Shown piece by piece: positions 13,907-22,256 of a stretch of 29,139 bases of DNA. The notes beneath the pieces were generated by a model that saw only the letters and a list, made by a program, of their open reading frames with translations, was not told the DNA's origin and did not search any database. Position numbers and translations under genes: made by a program. How positions within the stretch are numbered: position 1 is the stretch's first letter; every line of letters begins with the position of its first letter. This DNA comes from Actinomycetes bacterium. Lineage in GTDB: Bacteria > Actinomycetota > Actinomycetes > Propionibacteriales > Propionibacteriaceae. The DNA is taken from NCBI GenBank assembly GCA_023442485.1, contig JAEZZG010000031.1:1-29139 (forward strand), in the 5' to 3' direction.

Positions 13907-14872
13907 TTATTCTTGAGGCTGGCCAGGTTGTTCGGCAGTCTCAGGGGCTTCAGGCGCCTCGGGGGCCTCGGGGGCCGGGGCAGCTTCGGGTGCTTCAGGT
14001 GCAGGTGCAACAGGTGCTTGTGGGGATTGCGGCATCTGTGGCTGCGGAGCGGGCTGCGCGGCTGGTTCCTGAGGAGTCTGAGGCTGCGGCTGGTATCCAG
14101 GCTGCGGCGGGATCGGCTGACCCTGCTGGGCAGGCATCGGCTGGCCCTGCGGCATGGCAGGCATCTGAGGCTGCGGCTGGAATCCGGGCTGTGGCGGCAT
14201 TGGCTGACCCTGCTGGGCAGGCATCGGCTGGCCCTGCTGCATTCCTGCCTGAGCGTTCTTGAATCCTTCTTGGAAACTGGTGGCGAACTGGGACACATGC
14301 TTGCTGGTGACCTTGCTCAAGAAGAGAGCCGCCGGAACGGTCAGGATGACCAGGATCAAGGCGAAGATCCAGCCGAAACCGACACCGCTGGTGGCGACGG
14401 TGATCTTGCCTGCTCCGTGATTGATCTGCTCGACGAATTCGCCGATGGAGGCGGATTCATCACCGATCTGCTTCATGAAATCAGCGCGGCTGATGTCGCC
14501 GCCTAGACCGGGGGTGTTCTTGAAAATATGCCAAACGGCCGACTTCGGAATGGTGAAGCTATTCTGCGCGGCGAGGATGATGATTTGCAGCAAGAAGATG
14601 AAACCGGCGACACCAGAGATGATGTAGCCGCCCATCTTGTTCAGTGGCTGCTTGAGGTGGTCTTGGAAGGAGACGTTGCGAGGCTTTCCGACCACCGTGA
14701 CGAGGACGATAATGGCGACGAAAGCCAGGAGGACGAACCAGACCGGCCACAGCTTCAGCCCCATAATGCCTGAAGAACCGATGATCGCGATCTTGACGGA
14801 AACCCAGGAGAACAGGGTCGAGATGATACCGAGGGCAGCCAAGGCCACCAACGTAATCCTCTGAATATGCAT
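13907..14872 (-). CDS. four-TM membrane protein with repetitive Pro/Gln/Ala-rich tail
   Basis: This is a 321-residue protein of no family I recognise. Four hydrophobic helices lie at about 5-28, 41-61, 82-102 and 164-186; a soluble loop (103-160) separates the third and fourth. The tail from about 210 to 321 is made of Pro, Gln, Met and then Pro/Glu/Ala repeats, including a near-duplicated 29-residue unit (QGQPMPAQQGQPMPPQPG...). Such tails are probably disordered and cytoplasmic, or wall-spanning if the topology is reversed. ATG 14872 has GGAG 8 bases upstream; the longer frame from 14962 is less likely. It lies downstream of argS, with an AGCTAA-T-TTAGCT palindrome (15008-15020) in between. 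Function is unknown. Confidence 0.75.
   Translation of the reverse strand: MHIQRITLVALAALGIISTLFSWVSVKIAIIGSSGIMGLKLWPVWFVLLAFVAIIVLVTVVGKPRNVSFQDHLKQPLNKMGGYIISGVAGFIFLLQIIILAAQNSFTIPKSAVWHIFKNTPGLGGDISRADFMKQIGDESASIGEFVEQINHGAGKITVATSGVGFGWIFALILVILTVPAALFLSKVTSKHVSQFATSFQEGFKNAQAGMQQGQPMPAQQGQPMPPQPGFQPQPQMPAMPQGQPMPAQQGQPIPPQPGYQPQPQTPQEPAAQPAPQPQMPQSPQAPVAPAPEAPEAAPAPEAPEAPEAPETAEQPGQPQE
14072..14236 (-). repeat. tandem duplicated coding repeat
   Basis: Two copies of a unit of about 87 bases (14150-14236 and 14072-14149, the latter slightly shorter) encode QGQPMPAQQGQPMPPQPG-F and QGQPMPAQQGQPIPPQPG-Y followed by QPQPQ. The repeat could expand or contract by slippage or recombination. 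Confidence 0.8.
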
Positions 14873-15074
14873 AATGAAAACTCCAGATACTCGAGGGTGA
14901 CCGCTCAAGAAAGAAAGCGGACGAGCCACCCATGCGTCACATCGAACTTTACCTGATGGCAAAGACGAATTGAAAGATCATCATCTGCCGTGAAAACCCC
15001 GACTTCAAGCTAATTTAGCTAAAACCGGGAACCTAGGACACAGGTCAGAGTCGCCGTCTCGGTGCCGGACCGCC

Positions 15075-16721
15075 TCACATCCGCTCAGGGGCATCGATAC
15101 CGAGTAGATACAGGCCACGAGCCAAGACATTCTTCGTCGCCATGCACAAAGCCAGGCGTGACTCCAATACGTCACCCGTCGACTTCAACACCGGACATTT
15201 CTCGTAGAAGACCGAGAAAGCCTGGGCTAGCTCGTAGAGATATGCGCACAGCTTATGCGGGGCGAGGGTTTGGCCAACCTCGGTGATCGTTTCGGCAAAA
15301 CGTCCCAGCACCAAAGCTAGCTGCTGTTCGGCCGGTTCATCGACGGACTTCACCGCAGTGATCTGGGTAAGTTTGTCGCCGATTTCCGCCTCGGCCTTGC
15401 GTAGAATCTGGCAGATCCGGGCGTGGGCATATTGCAGGTAGGGGCCGGTGTCACCGGTGGTCGCCGTCATTCTGGCCGGGTCGAAAACATAGTCTTTCTG
15501 CAGGCCATTCGACAGGTCGGCATATTTGATCGCAGCCAAGGCCACATTCGGGGCGGCTAGTTCTTCGGCTTGGTCAAGTAGATCGTCGAGGTGGACGGCG
15601 GTTCCTTCACGAGTGGAGAACTTCTTGCCGTCTGGGCCGAGCACCTGGCCAAACCCGACGTGTTCTGCGACGACGGTCTCCGGCAAGTAACCGGCCTGAC
15701 GGCACACCGCAAACACCAACTGGAAGTGGAAGGCCTGGGGTGACCCCACCACATAGATGATTCGGTCGGCGTGGAGGGTGTCGACGCGGTGGTGGATAGC
15801 GGCGATGTCGGTGACGTCGTATCCGTAACCACCATTCTTGTTGCGCAGAATCGCCGGGACGTCCATTCCGTCCACGAATACAGCCAAGGCCCCGTCGTCC
15901 ATCCGGGCGATACCGCGCTGTTCGAGATCGTCACAAATCTTGGGCAGCTCGGCGTTGTAGATGGATTCACCGGCGAGGTCGTCGTCAGTTAGCAAGATAT
16001 TCATCCGCTGATAGGTGGCGTTAAATCCTGCCGTGGAGATGTCGATCAGGCGCTGCCACATCCGGCGGGTTTCCTGATCACCGGCTTGAAGTTTGACGAC
16101 TCGATCGCGGGCTCGATCAGCGAAACCCTCGTCCTCTTTCAGGTGGACGTTGGCGCGCAGGTATAGCTCCTCGGCACCGGCAAGATCAAGAGAGTCGAGA
16201 TCCAACCCTTCATCGAGAATCTGCTCAATCAACATGCCGAATTGACGTCCCCAGTCACCAATGTGGTTTTGCGGGATGACGGTGTGACCCAAGGCACGCA
16301 ACACGCGGGTGAAGCAGTCACCGATGATGGTCGACCGCAGGTGACCGACATGCATCTGCTTGGCGACGTTGGGGGAGGAATAGTCAATGACGATGGTTTG
16401 CGGTTCATCCACGGGGGTGACTCCACCGTCGGTATCGCACACTAACGCGGACGCCTGATCGGCAAGCACTTGCGGTTTCAACCGGAAATTGATGAACCCG
16501 GGGCCAGCGATTTCAAGCGGCTCACACAGGTCGTTGACGTCGAGCTTAGCGACGAGATCATTGGCAACCTGACGAGGTTGCGCACCCATCTGCCTGGCCA
16601 GCCTCAGTGCAACGTTAGATTGGAAATGACCAAACTGAGGTTTGGTGGCTACCCTGAGTTCCGGATCGATCCCGGCGAGATCAGCCAGGCGGTCAGACAA
16701 GATGGACGCTAGTGAAGACAT
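15075..16721 (-). CDS. argS: arginyl-tRNA synthetase
   Basis: ArgS charges tRNA-Arg. The 548-residue class I synthetase has the usual length. It shows an N-terminal Add1-like domain, DYSSPNVAKQMHVGHLRSTIIGD with the HIGH-type motif HVGH (124-127), NHIGDWGRQFG, DGKKFSTREG as the KMSKS-equivalent, and the C-terminal anticodon-binding domain with DTGPYLQYAHARI and an end in RGLYLLGIDAPERM. The ATG at 16721 has no Shine-Dalgarno sequence but a CACAAT hexamer 6 bases before it. It is divergent from ugd across 69 bases. I see no lysA or thrA beside it, unlike the common actinobacterial argS-lysA order. Confidence 0.97.
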   Translation of the reverse strand: MSSLASILSDRLADLAGIDPELRVATKPQFGHFQSNVALRLARQMGAQPRQVANDLVAKLDVNDLCEPLEIAGPGFINFRLKPQVLADQASALVCDTDGGVTPVDEPQTIVIDYSSPNVAKQMHVGHLRSTIIGDCFTRVLRALGHTVIPQNHIGDWGRQFGMLIEQILDEGLDLDSLDLAGAEELYLRANVHLKEDEGFADRARDRVVKLQAGDQETRRMWQRLIDISTAGFNATYQRMNILLTDDDLAGESIYNAELPKICDDLEQRGIARMDDGALAVFVDGMDVPAILRNKNGGYGYDVTDIAAIHHRVDTLHADRIIYVVGSPQAFHFQLVFAVCRQAGYLPETVVAEHVGFGQVLGPDGKKFSTREGTAVHLDDLLDQAEELAAPNVALAAIKYADLSNGLQKDYVFDPARMTATTGDTGPYLQYAHARICQILRKAEAEIGDKLTQITAVKSVDEPAEQQLALVLGRFAETITEVGQTLAPHKLCAYLYELAQAFSVFYEKCPVLKSTGDVLESRLALCMATKNVLARGLYLLGIDAPERM

Positions 16722-16727
16722 GGATCC

Positions 16728-16733
16728 ATTGTG
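16728..16733 (-). promoter_or_regulatory. -10-like CACAAT, leaderless start of argS
   Basis: On the minus strand CACAAT lies 6 bases before ATG 16721. It matches the consensus less well than the others in the window but has the same spacing. Confidence 0.35.
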
Positions 16734-16778
16734 TCATGTCTTCCGGCTAGCCTCCATTCTCGAATCAGTGCACTGCGA

Positions 16779-16784
16779 TAGGTT
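16779..16784 (+). promoter_or_regulatory. -10-like TAGGTT, leaderless start of ugd
   Basis: TAGGTT lies 6 bases before ATG 16791, with no Shine-Dalgarno sequence. The divergent argS start is only 69 bases away, so both promoters share this short region. Confidence 0.5.
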
Positions 16785-16790
16785 GGACCC

Positions 16791-18149
16791 ATGAAACTAA
16801 GCGTCGTTGGTTGTGGATACCTCGGAGCAGTCCATGCTGCCGCCATGGCACAACTTGGCCATGACGTCGTCGGCTATGACGTCGACCGCGACAAGGTGGC
16901 ACAGCTCAACCACGGCCAGGCACCTTTCTTTGAGCCAGGCTTCCCCGAACTCCTCGCTGAGACTTTGGCCTCCGGAAGGCTGACCTTTACCACTGACCCG
17001 TCGGAGCTGGCGTCGTGTACCTTGCACTTCATCGCGGTGGGAACACCCCAGGTTGATGGCGGATATGCCGCCAATCTTGACTACATCAACCAGGCGGTCG
17101 CGACGATCAGCGATCACCTCCACACTGATGCCCCGGTTGTCATCGCTGGAAAATCCACCGTCCCCGTCGGGACAGCGTCCACTCTCGAAACCGCGTTCAA
17201 GGACGCTGCGGCACGCACCGGCGCCCAGGTGTCGCTGGCTTGGAATCCCGAGTTCTTACGCGAGGGTTTCGCCGTCAATGACACCTTGCACCCAGACCGG
17301 ATCGTCTACGGTCTCTCCGACGACACTGACGATGCAACGATTGCGCAACACTGCCTCGATGAGTGCTATCGGCGTCTCCTCGACGAAGGCATTCCGCGAC
17401 TCGTCATGAATCACCCCACCGCTGAGCTGGTCAAGGTTGCGGCAAACTCATTCCTTGCGACCAAGATCTCTTTCATCAACGCGATGAGTGAACTGTGCGA
17501 AGCGACCGGCGCGGACGTGACGAAACTCGCCACCGCGATCGGCCACGACGACCGAATCGGCTCGAAGTTCTTGCGTGCCGGCATCGGCTTTGGTGGCGGG
17601 TGTTTACCGAAAGACATCCGGGCATTCATGGCCCGGGCCAGCGAACTCGGTCTCGGCGACACCCTGAACTTCCTCAACGAGGTCGACTCCATCAATCTTC
17701 GCCGCCGCAACCACGCGGCAGAGCTCGCGGTCGAACTGTGTGGAGGCAGCATCGACCGCGTCAAAGTCACCGTTCTAGGGGCAACCTTCAAGCCTAACTC
17801 TGACGATCTGCGCGACTCCCCCGCTATCGCCATCGCCCAGACACTTGTCGATTGGGGTGCGCAGGTGACGATCACAGATCCCGCCGGTGTCGCTAATGTC
17901 CAGGCCCGCTACCCGCAGTTCCGGGCTACCGAATCCCTTGACGAGGCACTCCGGGGCGCCCAGGTGGTGCTGTTGTTGACCGAGTGGAAGGACTACCAGG
18001 ACCTCGATCCCGTGTGGGCGCGTTCTTTGGTTGCCGAACCGAAGATGGTGGACGGACGAAACGTGCTCGACCCACAGGCTTGGGTGGATGCCGGGTGGCA
18101 GTTCCGGGCTATGGGGCGGCCAACCCCGACACCTCGCCGGGAACAGTGA
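16791..18149 (+). CDS. ugd: UDP-glucose 6-dehydrogenase
   Basis: This enzyme oxidises UDP-glucose to UDP-glucuronate with two NAD+, supplying uronic acid for capsule or wall glycans. The 452-residue protein has the Rossmann start KLSVVGCGYLGAVHA, GYDVDRDKV, FEPGFPELL, GTPQVDGGYAANLDYI, GKSTVPVGT, WNPEFLREGFAVNDTLHPDR, the NSFLATKISFINAMSELCE helix, and the catalytic cysteine in GFGGGCLPKD (C271). The C-terminal UDP-binding domain has VLGATFKPNSDDLRDSPA. UDP-N-acetyl-mannosamine dehydrogenases are related, but the motifs fit Ugd best. No glycan cluster is next to it, so it may serve genes elsewhere. Confidence 0.93.
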   Translation: MKLSVVGCGYLGAVHAAAMAQLGHDVVGYDVDRDKVAQLNHGQAPFFEPGFPELLAETLASGRLTFTTDPSELASCTLHFIAVGTPQVDGGYAANLDYINQAVATISDHLHTDAPVVIAGKSTVPVGTASTLETAFKDAAARTGAQVSLAWNPEFLREGFAVNDTLHPDRIVYGLSDDTDDATIAQHCLDECYRRLLDEGIPRLVMNHPTAELVKVAANSFLATKISFINAMSELCEATGADVTKLATAIGHDDRIGSKFLRAGIGFGGGCLPKDIRAFMARASELGLGDTLNFLNEVDSINLRRRNHAAELAVELCGGSIDRVKVTVLGATFKPNSDDLRDSPAIAIAQTLVDWGAQVTITDPAGVANVQARYPQFRATESLDEALRGAQVVLLLTEWKDYQDLDPVWARSLVAEPKMVDGRNVLDPQAWVDAGWQFRAMGRPTPTPRREQ

Positions 18150-18234
18150 AGGGATCGATCCCGCACAGATGAGCTGGGTTGGGCCGTGACGAGGCCTAAC
18201 CTGCTTCTCCGAGACGCAACCCGCTAGGCGAGAA

Positions 18235-18267
18235 ACGGCCCCCGGACCTGAGGGATGGCCGGGCCGT
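18235..18267 (+). terminator. GC-rich hairpin after ugd
   Basis: ACGGCCC-CCGG pairs with CCGGGCCGT across a 13-base loop, about 85 bases after the ugd stop and before the converging DUF218 gene. There is no U-run, so the terminator call is weak. The remaining 18150-18299 contains no gene. Confidence 0.35.
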
Positions 18268-18299
18268 CATGAATGGGATCACCAGGTGGCCCAAAAGAG

Positions 18300-18953
18300 T
18301 CATCGGGGTCGCTGGGCGTCAGCGACGGCGTTGCGGTCACCGCTGGTGTCAACCGTGCGTCGGGTCACAATGTCCCAAGCCATCTTGATATTCCCCAGGA
18401 CTTCGCGGGCGGCACCTTTCCACCACGTCCACGACTTAGGCTGGGTGACGTCGGGAACACCGACGGCGTCAATCCCGGCTGCCAAACAGGTAGCGATCGC
18501 CCGGGGCAGGTGGTAGTTCTGGGTAACTAGGATGGCCTGCCCTACCCCGTAGGTGTTCTTGGCCCGGTAGCAGGTGGAGTAGGTATCGTTACCTAGCGAA
18601 TCCTGGGCGATCTTGACCGCTGGGACTCCGCGCCCCACCAGATAATTGAGCATCACCTCTGGCTCGTCGTAGCCGTCCTCACTGCGATAGCCAGACACCA
18701 GGATCGACGACGCTTTGCCCTGCTTGAACAGTTCTGCGGCGACATCGAGCCGTCCTCGAAGATAGGCGCTGGGCGTACCGTCAGCATTAGCCGATGCTCC
18801 AAACACGATGACGGTTGAACCGCCTGAGACTGTGTCAACGTCGAAGGTACGATTGCGCGACACCATAGTCGAGATGACAATCGGCAGCACCGCCACCAGC
18901 AGGCCGAGGAAGACCACGCTGGAGACGAGGCGAACGATGATGCGTCGAATCAT
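18300..18953 (-). CDS. DUF218 / SanA-YdcF-like membrane protein
   Basis: This is a 217-residue protein. One N-terminal transmembrane helix (about 8-30) anchors a DUF218 domain outside the cytoplasm. Domain marks are VIVFGASANADGTPSAYLRGRLDVAAELFKQGKA, ILVSGYRSEDGYDEPEVMLNYLVGRGVP, DSLGNDTYSTCYRAK, and ILVTQNYHLPRAIATCLAAGI. SanA and ElyC of this family affect envelope permeability and peptidoglycan precursors; biochemical activity is not settled. A TAAATT hexamer stands 6 bases before ATG 18953. It converges with ugd, and pgi lies upstream in the same direction, 117 bases away. Confidence 0.85.
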   Translation of the reverse strand: MIRRIIVRLVSSVVFLGLLVAVLPIVISTMVSRNRTFDVDTVSGGSTVIVFGASANADGTPSAYLRGRLDVAAELFKQGKASSILVSGYRSEDGYDEPEVMLNYLVGRGVPAVKIAQDSLGNDTYSTCYRAKNTYGVGQAILVTQNYHLPRAIATCLAAGIDAVGVPDVTQPKSWTWWKGAAREVLGNIKMAWDIVTRRTVDTSGDRNAVADAQRPR

Positions 18954-18959
18954 GACGCC

Positions 18960-18965
18960 AATTTA
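18960..18965 (-). promoter_or_regulatory. -10 element TAAATT, leaderless start of the DUF218 gene
   Basis: TAAATT on the minus strand lies 6 bases before ATG 18953, without a Shine-Dalgarno sequence. Confidence 0.55.
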
Positions 18966-19005
18966 GTCACCGAAGTGGGCCAATCGAAACCTCTTGGAAA
19001 TGCCA

Positions 19006-19053
19006 AGACCGTGGTCTGAGACGATGCGCAAACACCCGTCCCAACCACGGTCT
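19006..19053 (-). terminator. 10-bp inverted repeat downstream of pgi
   Basis: AGACCGTGGT and ACCACGGTCT pair perfectly across 28 bases, just after the pgi stop. The loop is long and there is no U-run on either side, so it may be a weak terminator or a protein site. Confidence 0.4.
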
Positions 19054-19070
19054 GCGGTCACACAGGGCGA

Positions 19071-20744
19071 TTAGCGGCGATGATCGAGGTAGTAGTCGAT
19101 CAGTGACTGGGTCGAGGAGTCCTGCCGGGCCTTGGCGTCAGCATCACCGGCGACTGCCGGAGCAATCTCTAGGGCGAGTTTCTTGCCTAGTTCAACTCCC
19201 CACTGATCGAAGGAGTCGATGCCCCAAATGATGCCTTGGACGAAGGTGATGTGCTCGTAAAGGGCGATCAACTGCCCGACGACACTCGGTGACAGCTCCG
19301 CAGCCATGATCGAGGTGGTGGGTTTATTGCCCTCGAAGACGCGGGCGGGGACGATCTCTTCGGGGGTTCCCTCAGCGCGCACCTCGTCAGCAGTCTTACC
19401 GAAGGCCAGCGCGGCAGTCTGGGCGAAGAAGTTCGACAAGAACAACTCGTGGACGTCATTATCGCCGTCTTTGAGCGGATGGGCTGGGTTTGCCACCGCG
19501 ATGAAGTCGGCCGGAATCAACTGGGTGCCTTGGTGGATCAACTGGTAGAAGGCGTGCTGACCGTTGGTGCCGGGCTCTCCCCAGAAGATCTCCCCGGTTG
19601 AGGTGGTCACAGGCGTCCCGTCCCAGCGAACGGACTTGCCGTTGGATTCCATCGTCAACTGTTGCAGATACGCGGGGAAGCGATGCAGATACTGGGCGTA
19701 GGGCAGCACGGCATGGGAGCTGGCACCGCAGAAGTTCGTGTACCAAATGTTGAGCAAGCCCATCAGCAGCGGCACATTCTTGGCGCCTGGGGCTGTGGCA
19801 AAGTGTTCATCCATGGCGTGGAAGCCGGCGAGGAAGGCGGCGAAGTTCTCCGGGCCGAGGAAACAGGCCAGGGAGGTCCCGACGGCGGAATCAACCGAGT
19901 AGCGGCCACCAACCCAGTTCCAGAAACCGAAGGCATTTTGCGGGTCGATACCGAATTCGGCGACCTTGTCTAGAGCAGTGGAGACGGCGACGAAGTGCTT
20001 GGCGACGGCATCTTTGCGGGCCTGCTCTGAATCGTCAATAGCCCCTTGCTTAGCCAACTCCTGCCACAGCCACTGCCGTGCCAGGCGGGCATTCGTCAAG
20101 GTTTCCAAGGTGGTGAATGTCTTGGAGGCGACGATGAATAAGGTGGTCTCGGGATCTAGCCCGGCAGTCTTCTCGGCCAGGTCAGTGGGGTCGATATTAG
20201 AAATGTAACGGCAAGTCAGACCGGGTTTGCCATAGGGTTTGAGGGCTTCATAGACCATGACGGGCCCCAAGTCAGAGCCACCGATGCCGATGTTGACGAC
20301 GGTCTCGATGGGTTTCCCAGTCACACCCTTCCATTCGCCGCAGCGAACCTTTTCCGCGAATGCGTAAATCTTGTTCAACACGGCGTGAACGTCTGCAACA
20401 ACGTCTTGGCCATCAACGACCAGGGAGGCGTCAGCGGGTAGCCGCAATGCGGTGTGCAGCACGGCCCGGTCCTCAGTGACGTTGATGTGTTCACCGGAAT
20501 ACATCGCTTGACGACGTTCCTCCACTCCGACCTCGTCCGCAAGCTGGAGGAGGGCGTCGCGGATCTCGTCCGTGATTAAGTTCTTGGACAGATCGACGTG
20601 AAGGTCGGCGGCGTCGAGGGTGAATCGCTGGGCGCGATCCGGATCGTCGGCGAACATTGCACGCATCTGGAAGTTAGTGGTGGAGTGGAGCTCAGCGAGC
20701 TTCTGCCACGCCTGAGTCTTGGTGGGATCAACCGGTTTCTGCAT
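19071..20744 (-). CDS. pgi: glucose-6-phosphate isomerase
   Basis: Pgi interconverts glucose-6-phosphate and fructose-6-phosphate. The 557-residue protein is of the long bacterial/eukaryotic type. It has NIGIGGSDLGPVMVYEAL, IVASKTFTTLETLTNA, the first signature region WVGGRYSVDSAVG, YAQYLHRFPAYLQQLTMESNGKSV with the catalytic Glu/His neighbourhood, GEPGTNGQHAFYQLIHQGTQLIPADFI, and SNFFAQTAALAFGKT. The C-terminus has ITFVQGIIWGIDSFDQWGVELGKKLA, the second signature. No Shine-Dalgarno sequence precedes ATG 20744; a TAGGCT hexamer lies 6 bases upstream. It connects with polyphosphate glucokinase encoded earlier in the window. Confidence 0.97.
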   Translation of the reverse strand: MQKPVDPTKTQAWQKLAELHSTTNFQMRAMFADDPDRAQRFTLDAADLHVDLSKNLITDEIRDALLQLADEVGVEERRQAMYSGEHINVTEDRAVLHTALRLPADASLVVDGQDVVADVHAVLNKIYAFAEKVRCGEWKGVTGKPIETVVNIGIGGSDLGPVMVYEALKPYGKPGLTCRYISNIDPTDLAEKTAGLDPETTLFIVASKTFTTLETLTNARLARQWLWQELAKQGAIDDSEQARKDAVAKHFVAVSTALDKVAEFGIDPQNAFGFWNWVGGRYSVDSAVGTSLACFLGPENFAAFLAGFHAMDEHFATAPGAKNVPLLMGLLNIWYTNFCGASSHAVLPYAQYLHRFPAYLQQLTMESNGKSVRWDGTPVTTSTGEIFWGEPGTNGQHAFYQLIHQGTQLIPADFIAVANPAHPLKDGDNDVHELFLSNFFAQTAALAFGKTADEVRAEGTPEEIVPARVFEGNKPTTSIMAAELSPSVVGQLIALYEHITFVQGIIWGIDSFDQWGVELGKKLALEIAPAVAGDADAKARQDSSTQSLIDYYLDHRR

Positions 20745-20750
20745 GAACTT

Positions 20751-20756
20751 AGCCTA
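20751..20756 (-). promoter_or_regulatory. -10-like TAGGCT, leaderless start of pgi
   Basis: TAGGCT on the minus strand lies 6 bases before ATG 20744, with no Shine-Dalgarno sequence. Confidence 0.45.
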
Positions 20757-20824
20757 AGCAATTTATGCGGTGACGGCCTCTATTTTATTGACTTAGCTTG
20801 GGGAAAGAATGAGAAGAATCTTCG

Positions 20825-20840
20825 CCAAGTGCCGACTTGG
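20825..20840. promoter_or_regulatory. inverted repeat in the pgi/surface-protein intergenic region
   Basis: CCAAGT-GCCG-ACTTGG lies about 90 bases before the surface protein and 80 bases upstream of pgi. A shared operator is possible; this rests on symmetry alone. Confidence 0.3.
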
Positions 20841-20930
20841 GGACCGCCTATCTTTTCGAGAAGATGTCAAAAGGGCCCCACTTGTGGTGAGATAAAGAAA
20901 TCAAGGAAGATCCAGAGAGGCACAACTACC

Positions 20931-22097
20931 GTGAGTCCAACACCTCAGTCTGCTGTTGAACCGAGGCTGTCCGACGCACCCAGGCCTCTTCATCGCGCAT
21001 CGACACCGAGTCCTGGGCGGATTGTTTCTAGGTCTGCCGGTTCCCGTCTGCGCCGAAAATCTGGCCTCGCCTCCCTCGTCTGGATGATTGCGGCCTTGGC
21101 CCTGACTCTTCTCGGAAGTGTCACGATGAGTGCGCCGCTCAGTTACGCCGTGGGCGCCCATCCCGCACCGCAGCGCCCATTCCCCGCTGAAGAAGCCACC
21201 AAACTGACTTTGTCTGCGAAGATGGAAGACGATCTCAAGACAGTCGCTATTTCTGGAAATCTGGCGACAGCATCGGCTTATTTGGCTGGGGCAACTATCC
21301 AGATCCAAGTCGCCAATCTCGCCCCCGTCACCATCCAAACCGACTCCAACGGCTCCTTTTCCACTCGTCTCGATCTGCTCTCGAAACCGCAAGAGGGGAC
21401 GATCACCGTCACCGCCACCTTCGCCGCAATCGGGGGATACTCAGGCGCCCAGGCAACAACGACGGTGAAAGTCGAATCCCCGTTCCAGCCTGAGATTCGA
21501 GCTAGCCTCTCAGGGTCCACCTTCGATCCTGGCGGCACTGTGGCCGTCACTGGCAGAGTCGTCTCGAAGAGTATGTCCGGCGAACTCCAAGGCACGTTGT
21601 CATCCAATGACCAGGTCTGGTTCTCGGTCCCGGTCGCCAGCGACGGTTCTTTCTCCGGCGAGTTGTCCCTACCCCTGGATTCAGCGGCAGGCGATAACCG
21701 AATCAACCTGGTCTATGTCAACGGCTACGGGCAGGAAGAATCCCGGACGTCGCTGTCTTTCACCGTCACCACTGCCACACCGACTCCGACTCCGTCAGCC
21801 TCGTCCACCCCTGAGGTTTCGCCGAGTCCCGAACCTTCAAGTAGCTCCTCCGCAGCAGCCTCATCCATGATGACAGGCGTTGACGACGATCCCCGTCCAG
21901 GATCTGGCTTCTCGTGGATGTTCCCCACCGCCATCGTCGTCATCACTCTCATCGGCGTGCTCATCGTCACTGGTATGTTGCGTCGCAAGTGGGGGCTGGC
22001 ATCGGATGGGCCGACGCTGATGTTTGGATCCGATCCCCACCAGGATCGGGTCAATATCGACGACCTACTCTCCGAGGATTCCACTTCGTCACGGTAG
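20931..22097 (+). CDS. membrane-anchored surface protein with two Ig-like domains
   Basis: This 388-residue protein starts at GTG 20931. The open frame extends back to 20598, but that would overlap pgi, and AGAGG lies 10 bases before the GTG. A basic 45-residue cytoplasmic N-terminus leads to a signal-anchor helix (about 48-70). Two beta-rich Ig-like or carboxypeptidase-regulatory-like domains follow (about 88-182 and 185-280), each with a GSFS core (DSNGSFSTRLDL, ASDGSFSGELSL). A Thr/Ser/Pro linker (281-312) precedes a second transmembrane helix (about 329-350) and a 38-residue tail. There is no LPXTG motif and no cysteine. A structural or adhesive role outside the cell is inferred; I cannot assign a named family. 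Confidence 0.75.
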   Translation: MSPTPQSAVEPRLSDAPRPLHRASTPSPGRIVSRSAGSRLRRKSGLASLVWMIAALALTLLGSVTMSAPLSYAVGAHPAPQRPFPAEEATKLTLSAKMEDDLKTVAISGNLATASAYLAGATIQIQVANLAPVTIQTDSNGSFSTRLDLLSKPQEGTITVTATFAAIGGYSGAQATTTVKVESPFQPEIRASLSGSTFDPGGTVAVTGRVVSKSMSGELQGTLSSNDQVWFSVPVASDGSFSGELSLPLDSAAGDNRINLVYVNGYGQEESRTSLSFTVTTATPTPTPSASSTPEVSPSPEPSSSSSAAASSMMTGVDDDPRPGSGFSWMFPTAIVVITLIGVLIVTGMLRRKWGLASDGPTLMFGSDPHQDRVNIDDLLSEDSTSSR

Positions 22098-22243
22098 GAC
22101 CTACTCGATTTCCTGATGCCCTTTGCGCCGATTTGGCCAGGCATCGCACCAACACCCCTGCGACTAGGCCTTGCGTGAGGCATTGACGGAAACGCCCCCG
22201 GTTACCCCCACCCAGCCGTATCATCTGGTTTTCTGCGACCGGC

Positions 22244-22249
22244 TAAGAT
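22244..22249 (+). promoter_or_regulatory. -10 element TAAGAT, leaderless start of the DsbA-like gene
   Basis: TAAGAT lies exactly 7 bases before ATG 22257. The ATG at 22248 is inside this hexamer, so the downstream start is preferred. Confidence 0.55.
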
Positions 22250-22256
22250 GACGAAC

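Noticed and set aside
13835..14506. Long rightward frame rich in Arg, Leu and Gly
   Set aside because: It is the complement of the repetitive Pro/Gln tail gene; composition is an artefact of that repeat.
20598..20930. N-terminal extension of the surface protein
   Set aside because: It would overlap the pgi start and its promoter; the extension has no signal or domain, and GTG 20931 gives a normal anchor.
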